From Gemmatimonadaceae bacterium (GTDB lineage: Bacteria > Gemmatimonadota > Gemmatimonadetes > Gemmatimonadales > Gemmatimonadaceae): 64,000 nt of DNA. Shown here one piece after another: positions 59,187 to 64,000 of this stretch (positions within the stretch are counted from its first letter, which is position 1; every line of letters begins with the position of its first letter). The position numbers and the translations under genes were made by a program. A model generated the notes under the pieces. The model searched no databases and was not told where the DNA came from. It worked only from the letters and a program-made list of their open reading frames with translations. The stretch spans positions 213,897-277,896 of the forward strand of contig JABAQJ010000002.1 of assembly GCA_019186945.1 (NCBI GenBank). Reading direction: 5' to 3'.

Positions 59187-61157
59187 TCATTGCCTGCGCA
59201 ACACGTAGATCCGCGCGCCGTCGAAGCTGACGGGCGTTCCAGCTGCTGCCGTCATCTGGAACTTCGTCTGAGGAGCCGCTGCCGAACGTGTCAGGCGGAA
59301 GTAGTTGCCGGAACCGGACAGCGACTGCGTCACGATCTGCCCCGGCAGCGGAGACACGAGCAGCGGGAACGCGCCGTTGTTGTACCTCGTCATCGCATCT
59401 GTCAGATTCCAGCTGGACAGCGTGTACCTGTTGCTCAGGCCCGCAATGCCGGCGTCGTCCGCACTCATGGCAACCAGGAAACCGCTGAGGATATCGTCGA
59501 ACGGCATTCCGGACCTGGCCACCAGGTTCGCAACGTTGATCTGGGGCCCGGCCACGAGCTTACGGAAGAAGGCGCGCGGGTTGCCGTTGCTGTACTGATC
59601 CGCGGCGTAACGCAGCAGGAGCCACGCCGCACCACGGGGCGCTAGCTGGCTACGAGCCTTGATCGATACCGGAGATGCCGTATCCGGTCGAAGCATCCAC
59701 GTCCGTAGCCGGGCAAAGTTCTGCCGGAAGAACGCGTTGTAATCGTCCTGGTTGGCACCCGACGGGTTCACGTCGTCGAACGACAGCGACTGCGAGTCCC
59801 CGAAACCGCGGATCGTGCGGCCGACGGCTTCTTCCGCGAAATGCGACAGCCCCTCGTTCAGCCACGGCGTTTCCAGACTGTCCACCGCGGTGCTGAACAT
59901 CCGCACGCCCTGGTTGATCATGTGCTGGAACTCGTGGGCGATGACGCCGCGGGTGCCCTGCCGAACGGTCACCGTCGTGCGGACGTTCCCATTGATCGTG
60001 CCGTTCGGATCCGGTGTCAGGAGGTAGAAGATCTCCATCTCGTTGGTCGCCGGGCACGGGTCGTTCGTGGGGTACTCCGACTTCCTGAACAGGTCACCAC
60101 CCCAGAAGAAACCGGCGGTAAAACCGGTTGAACCTGCCGGTGTGGCGCGGTTCACCTCCGGCGTGAAGAGGATGACGATGTGTCCATCGGAGTTGCGGTC
60201 GGTTGGCGAACCGAACCAGCTCGTATCGGCGGCGTAGATCTTGTCGTCGAACTCCTGCGCGATCGCCGTGAAGTCGGTCGCGCCGAACCCGCCTGCCGGC
60301 GCCGCGTTGTCCTGAACGATGATCGCATGTTTTCCCACAGCCTTCACGCTCGCCGTAATATCCGTGTACGACGTGCACAACTTGGTGGCGTTTATGTTCG
60401 GCACGTGGAACGTGATCTGATCCCCTGGCGACGGCACTGCCGCCAGCGCAACAGACCGATTGAGGAAACGATCGACGCGCTCAGTCGGTCTGACACCGTG
60501 GTCGAACACCCGACGCATCGACGCGCGCTCGTCCGCGCGCACTCGCTCCTCGGCCCAGTCGGCGTAGCTCGTCGCCTCGCGCTCCAGAACCCGGCGCGGA
60601 TCGATGCCATCCAGGATACGGGCCGCCGCTGCCGACGGCGATGCCTGCGTCAGGTTCACGGAGTACAGGCCGAGGTTGTCGGGAACAGGAGTCGCGTTCG
60701 CCGTCACGAAGAGGAACTCTGAAGGACCGGTCGTAGCTGCCAACGTCAGGCAGGAAACCGCGCTGGGGCCGCTCAAAACCCTCACTTCGCCCACACCCAG
60801 CGACAGCGCGTTGGTGCAGAAGTCCTTGTTAACCGTGATGGCGACGCTTGCCGATACCGACCCCAACGCGGCGCGGATCGTCGTAGTTCCTTCGGCGGCG
60901 CCGGTGACGACTCCTTGCGGGGTGACGTTGGCGACTGCGCTGTTGTCGCTCGTCCAGGTGAATGAACCCGCCGAGAGAACCCGCCCCTGAGCACTGTACG
61001 CCGTCGCGGTCAGCTGCGTCGAGGATCCGACGGTCAATGTGGTGGCGCTCGCCCAAATGAGGGCAGATGCCGCACCGCCCGACGGCGTGGGGCCTGTCCC
61101 GCCGTCATCGCTGCAAGCAGCCAGGAAAACCAGCAGCGCGATCGTGCTTTTCTTCAC
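59187..61157 (-). CDS. Ig-like (BIG2) zinc metalloprotease lipoprotein
   Basis: A 656-residue exported protease. GTG 61157 has GGGGGAT upstream and opens a lipoprotein signal (KKSTIALLVFLAAC). A BIG2-type Ig domain (about residues 35-110, TWTSDNSAVANVTPQGVVTGAAEGTTTIRA) follows a GTGPTPSGG linker. The peptidase domain (about 245-520) has TRGVIAHEFQHMIN with H408-E-F-Q-H412, and a third ligand candidate E435 in LNEGLSHFAEEAVG. It resembles the M30/hyicolysin-like zinc peptidases. The rest is a helical C-terminal portion and a small beta domain. The substrate is unknown. The next gene upstream is the propeller lipoprotein, 134 bases away. Confidence 0.88.
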   Translation of the reverse strand: MKKSTIALLVFLAACSDDGGTGPTPSGGAASALIWASATTLTVGSSTQLTATAYSAQGRVLSAGSFTWTSDNSAVANVTPQGVVTGAAEGTTTIRAALGSVSASVAITVNKDFCTNALSLGVGEVRVLSGPSAVSCLTLAATTGPSEFLFVTANATPVPDNLGLYSVNLTQASPSAAAARILDGIDPRRVLEREATSYADWAEERVRADERASMRRVFDHGVRPTERVDRFLNRSVALAAVPSPGDQITFHVPNINATKLCTSYTDITASVKAVGKHAIIVQDNAAPAGGFGATDFTAIAQEFDDKIYAADTSWFGSPTDRNSDGHIVILFTPEVNRATPAGSTGFTAGFFWGGDLFRKSEYPTNDPCPATNEMEIFYLLTPDPNGTINGNVRTTVTVRQGTRGVIAHEFQHMINQGVRMFSTAVDSLETPWLNEGLSHFAEEAVGRTIRGFGDSQSLSFDDVNPSGANQDDYNAFFRQNFARLRTWMLRPDTASPVSIKARSQLAPRGAAWLLLRYAADQYSNGNPRAFFRKLVAGPQINVANLVARSGMPFDDILSGFLVAMSADDAGIAGLSNRYTLSSWNLTDAMTRYNNGAFPLLVSPLPGQIVTQSLSGSGNYFRLTRSAAAPQTKFQMTAAAGTPVSFDGARIYVLRRQ

Positions 61158-61291
61158 GAGCCATCCCCCGATTGAGTACGACGCTTGCGCGCCAGAACCG
61201 ACATGATCATTGAAAGACACCCGGCATGACGCGCGCCCTCACCGGCGGTCCAGGGACGCCGACAAACCGCCCGTCAGTCGACGCGCCGGCC

Positions 61292-62521
61292 CTAACGCTC
61301 GGCGCCCATGCGGTAGAAATCGAGGCCAGCCGCCTGCTGACCGAGGTCGAGCGAACCAACCGACGAAAACGTCGACAGATCGAACACCTCGAGTGTCCCC
61401 GGTTCCGAGCCCACGCCCTCCTGCGTAACGAAGGCGTACCGGCTGTCTGGCGACACGACCACACCGTGGGCGATCCGACGCTTCGTCGGCACCTTCGCAA
61501 GCTCCTGTCCACTCGCGATATCGATGAACGACACGGACTTGTCGCGCTTGTTGGTCGCCACAAGGAGTCTTCCGTCAGGTGACACACCCAGGTTGTAGAC
61601 GCCGTTGCCCGCCGGCATGCGGCGGAGTGCACGCCAACTCGTCACGTCCACTTCCACGATCTCGTTGGATTTGTTGCAGGCGACGTAGATCCGGTCGCCG
61701 CTCACCGATGGCTGTGCCCAGGTTGGCGAACATTGCACCTCAGACACGGCCATCGCTGCCGAGTCGTGGTTCATCCCGGCGTGCCCGCCAGCGTGTTGCA
61801 TGCTGGCTGGCGGACCGCTCATTCCCATCTCCTTCCCGGCCGCCAGCAGGAAATGGCGCGTCACGCCAAAGGTCTGGGCGTCGATCTCGACGAGCAGGTC
61901 GTCCATCATGCAGGCCGAATAGTGCCGCGTTCCCTGAGCGTTGATTCGAGAGCCATGTGGCATGGTGCACGTCGTGGTGCGCGCAATCTCCAGCATCTCG
62001 TCGGTGGCCACCACGGAGACGGACGACGGCACCATCTCGCCGTGCACGTTGAAGTTCACCACGAACGCCAGCGCGCCGTCCGGCGTCGTCTGAACCGTAG
62101 CGGGAAAGCTGCCTAACGTGACTCGACCCACGAGGGAGTCGGTCCTGGCATCGAACTTCCAAAGCGTGCCGTACGGCGTCCCGTGGGCAACACTTACATA
62201 GTAGAACCGCCCGTCAGGAGACACGGCGACACCGTGCGGTCCGTTGATCTCGGTCGGCATCAGTCCGACTTTCGTCGATCGCTCGAGCTCGAGTCCGCCA
62301 GGGCCGAATCGGACGAACGCGACCTGATCTGCAGATTCGGCTACAACGAATACTGTGTAGTCACGCGTGGGTGACGCGGCCGTGCGCGAAACGGCGGGAA
62401 CGGGCTGTGCTGGCCCGGGCACGGCCGGCATCCCGCGTCGCGACGCATTACACCCGGCGGCGAGCACGCCGGCCGCCATCGCCTGCAGCGAGTATCTCAG
62501 GATCAGCTTTCGCACGGTCAT
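61292..62521 (-). CDS. YVTN-type beta-propeller lipoprotein with Met/His-rich loop
   Basis: A 409-residue exported propeller. The lipoprotein signal MAAGVLAAGCNAS gives a lipid-linked Cys near residue 24. Blades carry the YVTN pattern: HGVAVSPDGRFYYVSVAHG, VQTTPDGALAFVVNF, DRIYVACNKSNEIVEVDV, NLGVSPDGRLLVATNKRDKSVSFIDIASG, VVVSPDSRYAFVTQEG. An insertion near residues 230-255 is rich in Met and His (EMGMSGPPASMQHAGGHAGMNHDSA), which could bind copper. The stop lies in a CGTTAGG copy. The function is unknown; a surface or periplasmic binding role is likely. The ATG at 62521 gives a normal-length signal peptide. Confidence 0.85.
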   Translation of the reverse strand: MTVRKLILRYSLQAMAAGVLAAGCNASRRGMPAVPGPAQPVPAVSRTAASPTRDYTVFVVAESADQVAFVRFGPGGLELERSTKVGLMPTEINGPHGVAVSPDGRFYYVSVAHGTPYGTLWKFDARTDSLVGRVTLGSFPATVQTTPDGALAFVVNFNVHGEMVPSSVSVVATDEMLEIARTTTCTMPHGSRINAQGTRHYSACMMDDLLVEIDAQTFGVTRHFLLAAGKEMGMSGPPASMQHAGGHAGMNHDSAAMAVSEVQCSPTWAQPSVSGDRIYVACNKSNEIVEVDVTSWRALRRMPAGNGVYNLGVSPDGRLLVATNKRDKSVSFIDIASGQELAKVPTKRRIAHGVVVSPDSRYAFVTQEGVGSEPGTLEVFDLSTFSSVGSLDLGQQAAGLDFYRMGAER

Positions 62522-62798
62522 TTCGCAGGGGGGATGGGACGCAAACGGCGCAATACGTCGCGAAATGTACAGGGAGCCGCATCCGTGCACACGTCCGTTC
62601 CAGTCGGCGACGATCGGCGACCGTTCGTCGGCCGCGTTGCGGTCTGTTGACCATTCGCCAAGTGAACGCGCGTGATTGGGTTACGAAAGTCCGTTCTGTC
62701 CGTCCTTCCACGGGACCGCCCCTCCAAGCCAGCACGTGCACGCGCGACCAGCCACCCCACCTGTTGCCGAACTGCCGATAGGAAGGGCCTCCACGCCG

Positions 62799-64000
62799 AT
62801 GTCGAACGTGGAGTTCGACGACGCGCATGTGGAAGCTATCTTCGACCTTGGGCTGAGTGGCGTGTTCCTCGCCGAGTCGAATGGCAGCGTCATTCGCGCG
62901 AACGACGAGGCATGCCGACTCCTGATGCGGCCTGAGGATGAGCTGCACCTGCTCCGATACTCAGACCTGGTCGCGATGGACGATCCCCGCGTCGGTGTCG
63001 CTCGAGCGCGGTGTCGCGAAGACGGGCAGTTCGTCGGAGCGGTGACGATGGTTCGAGGGGACGGGACGAGGTTCGAGGCCGAAGTATCCGCAATGATGTT
63101 CACGGATTCGGCCGGCCGCCGCCGATCGTACGTGTTCTTCCGCGACATTTCCGAGAGAGTGCGATCCGAGCAGGCGCTTCTGGCCAGCGAGCATCGCTAT
63201 CGGACGCTGATCGAGACGACGGCCAACGTCATCGTCGCCGTTGCCCCGAACGGGATCATCCTCGAATGGAATGCGGAGGCGGAACTCGTCTTCGGATACA
63301 CCCGCGACGAGGCCGTCGGGCACAACCTGTTCGATCTGATCGTGCCTGCGGACCAGGCGCCAAAGGTGCGAACGGACATCGCCCGGGCATTGACGGACGA
63401 GACTGTCCGGCACGCCGAGCATGTTCTCCGCGCGCGTCACGCCGGCGATCGCGTGATCCTTTGGAACCTCACGAGGCTACTCGACATCTCGGCGCAGCCG
63501 ATCGGCGTGATCGCGAGTGGGCATGACATTACGCAACGGTCGAGAGCGGAAGAGGCATCGCGGCAGCAGCGCGAGATCCTGCAGAAGATCCTCGATCATA
63601 TTCCACTGATGGTGGCGTTCGTGGACGAGCGGGGCAGAGTCGGATGGGCAAACAAGCATCTGACGGACACGCTCGGCTGGCCAATCGACGTGCTCGCTGG
63701 GCAGGACCTCCTTGACGCACTCTTCCCGGACGAAGCGACCCGCCACACCGTCCGCGACCACATGATGGAAAGCACGCAAGGGTGGCGCGATTTCCCGACG
63801 CGCACGCGTGACGGGCGCGAACTGATCACGGCATGGGCGAGTGTGCTCCTGTCGGACGGCACGCACATCGGAATCGGACGAGACGTCACCGATCACCGCC
63901 GTGCCGAAGAGGAACGGACGCGACTGGCATCGCAGATGCAACATGCCCAGAAGCTCGAAAGCCTTGGCGTGCTGGCGGGAGGGATCGCCCACGATTTCAA
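62799..64000 (+). CDS. PAS-domain sensor histidine kinase, C-terminus beyond the window
   Basis: The first 400 codons of a cytoplasmic-looking sensor kinase; no membrane helix is seen in the visible part. Three PAS domains are evident: about residues 8-125 (ending YVFFRDISERVRSEQ), 130-255 (YRTLIETTANVIVAVAPNG to IASGHDITQRS) and 262-375 (ILQKILDHIPLMVAFVDERG to IGIGRDVTDHRRAEE). The dimerisation/phosphoacceptor segment then begins: QMQHAQKLESLGVLAGGIAHDF, where the His of AHDF is the expected phosphorylation site. The ATPase domain lies past 64000. GGAAGG lies about 12 bases upstream of the ATG. It is divergent from the propeller lipoprotein across 277 bases. Confidence 0.92.
   Translation, partial: MSNVEFDDAHVEAIFDLGLSGVFLAESNGSVIRANDEACRLLMRPEDELHLLRYSDLVAMDDPRVGVARARCREDGQFVGAVTMVRGDGTRFEAEVSAMMFTDSAGRRRSYVFFRDISERVRSEQALLASEHRYRTLIETTANVIVAVAPNGIILEWNAEAELVFGYTRDEAVGHNLFDLIVPADQAPKVRTDIARALTDETVRHAEHVLRARHAGDRVILWNLTRLLDISAQPIGVIASGHDITQRSRAEEASRQQREILQKILDHIPLMVAFVDERGRVGWANKHLTDTLGWPIDVLAGQDLLDALFPDEATRHTVRDHMMESTQGWRDFPTRTRDGRELITAWASVLLSDGTHIGIGRDVTDHRRAEEERTRLASQMQHAQKLESLGVLAGGIAHDF

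Overview
This is a GC-rich (roughly 65% by eye), gene-dense bacterial chromosome segment. It has no phage, IS or CRISPR signature. Several things suggest a soil or freshwater member of Gemmatimonadota or a close relative: many lipoproteins whose mature N-termini read like 'CSDDGGTG' or 'CSDNG', an ADOP-type orphan permease, BNR-propeller and tricorn-like secreted proteins, a DUF2207 protein and an NHEJ Ku/LigD pair. This placement is inference from protein style; there is no rRNA here to prove it.

Layout. 1-9 kb is a metal/stress island on the minus strand. It holds a cus-type RND efflux operon (Cys/His/Met-rich small protein, TolC-like CusC, CusB, and the first 65 codons of CusA running off the left edge), an Hsp20, a SnoaL-like secreted protein behind a 9-bp tandem repeat, a DUF1634-TauE/SafE pair and a P1B-4 type metal ATPase. 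9-12 kb holds a WtpA/ModA-like lipoprotein, divergent from a secreted CbiX-like chelatase with a good sigma70 promoter, then a second SnoaL-like protein and tRNA-Gly(CCC). 12-21 kb is a DNA-repair block: an SF1 helicase with a DEDDh exonuclease inserted in it, a DUF72 protein translationally coupled to Ku, and LigD (PE-LIG-POL) divergent from Ku. 21-31 kb carries a penicillin-acylase lipoprotein, a GGDEF-EAL protein, a tricorn-like S41 peptidase, a stand-alone 5'-3' exonuclease and a cystathionine beta-synthase. 31-40 kb holds an ECF42-type sigma factor with a small GNAT protein, an ArsR-ADOP permease-SRPBCC operon, a sulfotransferase-like protein, a DUF2207 protein and a PEBP protein. 40-49 kb has a lipoprotein built of seven tandem beta-domains (345-bp period), a TerB-like protein and two secreted hydrolases. 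48.6-50.2 kb is a seven-tRNA cluster with its own promoter and terminator, followed by efp. 50-54 kb is a tesA / ybbA-ybbP locus whose two divergent start codons share one CATG. 54-64 kb has a BNR-propeller protein, a YchF-like GTPase, a zinc metalloprotease, a YVTN-propeller lipoprotein and a PAS-rich histidine kinase cut by the right edge.

The most unexpected signal is at DNA level. The heptamer CCTAACG/CGTTAGG occurs about 23 times by hand count, roughly three times expectation. It sits in all reading frames, on both strands and between genes. It supplies unusual TTA and CTA codons and the Arg-TAG ends of four genes, so it looks like a dispersed chromosomal signal and not a protein motif. 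Other leads are the helicase-DnaQ insertion, the Ku-DUF72 coupling, an EF-P lacking the usual Lys/Arg at the loop tip, and the 115-residue repeat lipoprotein.
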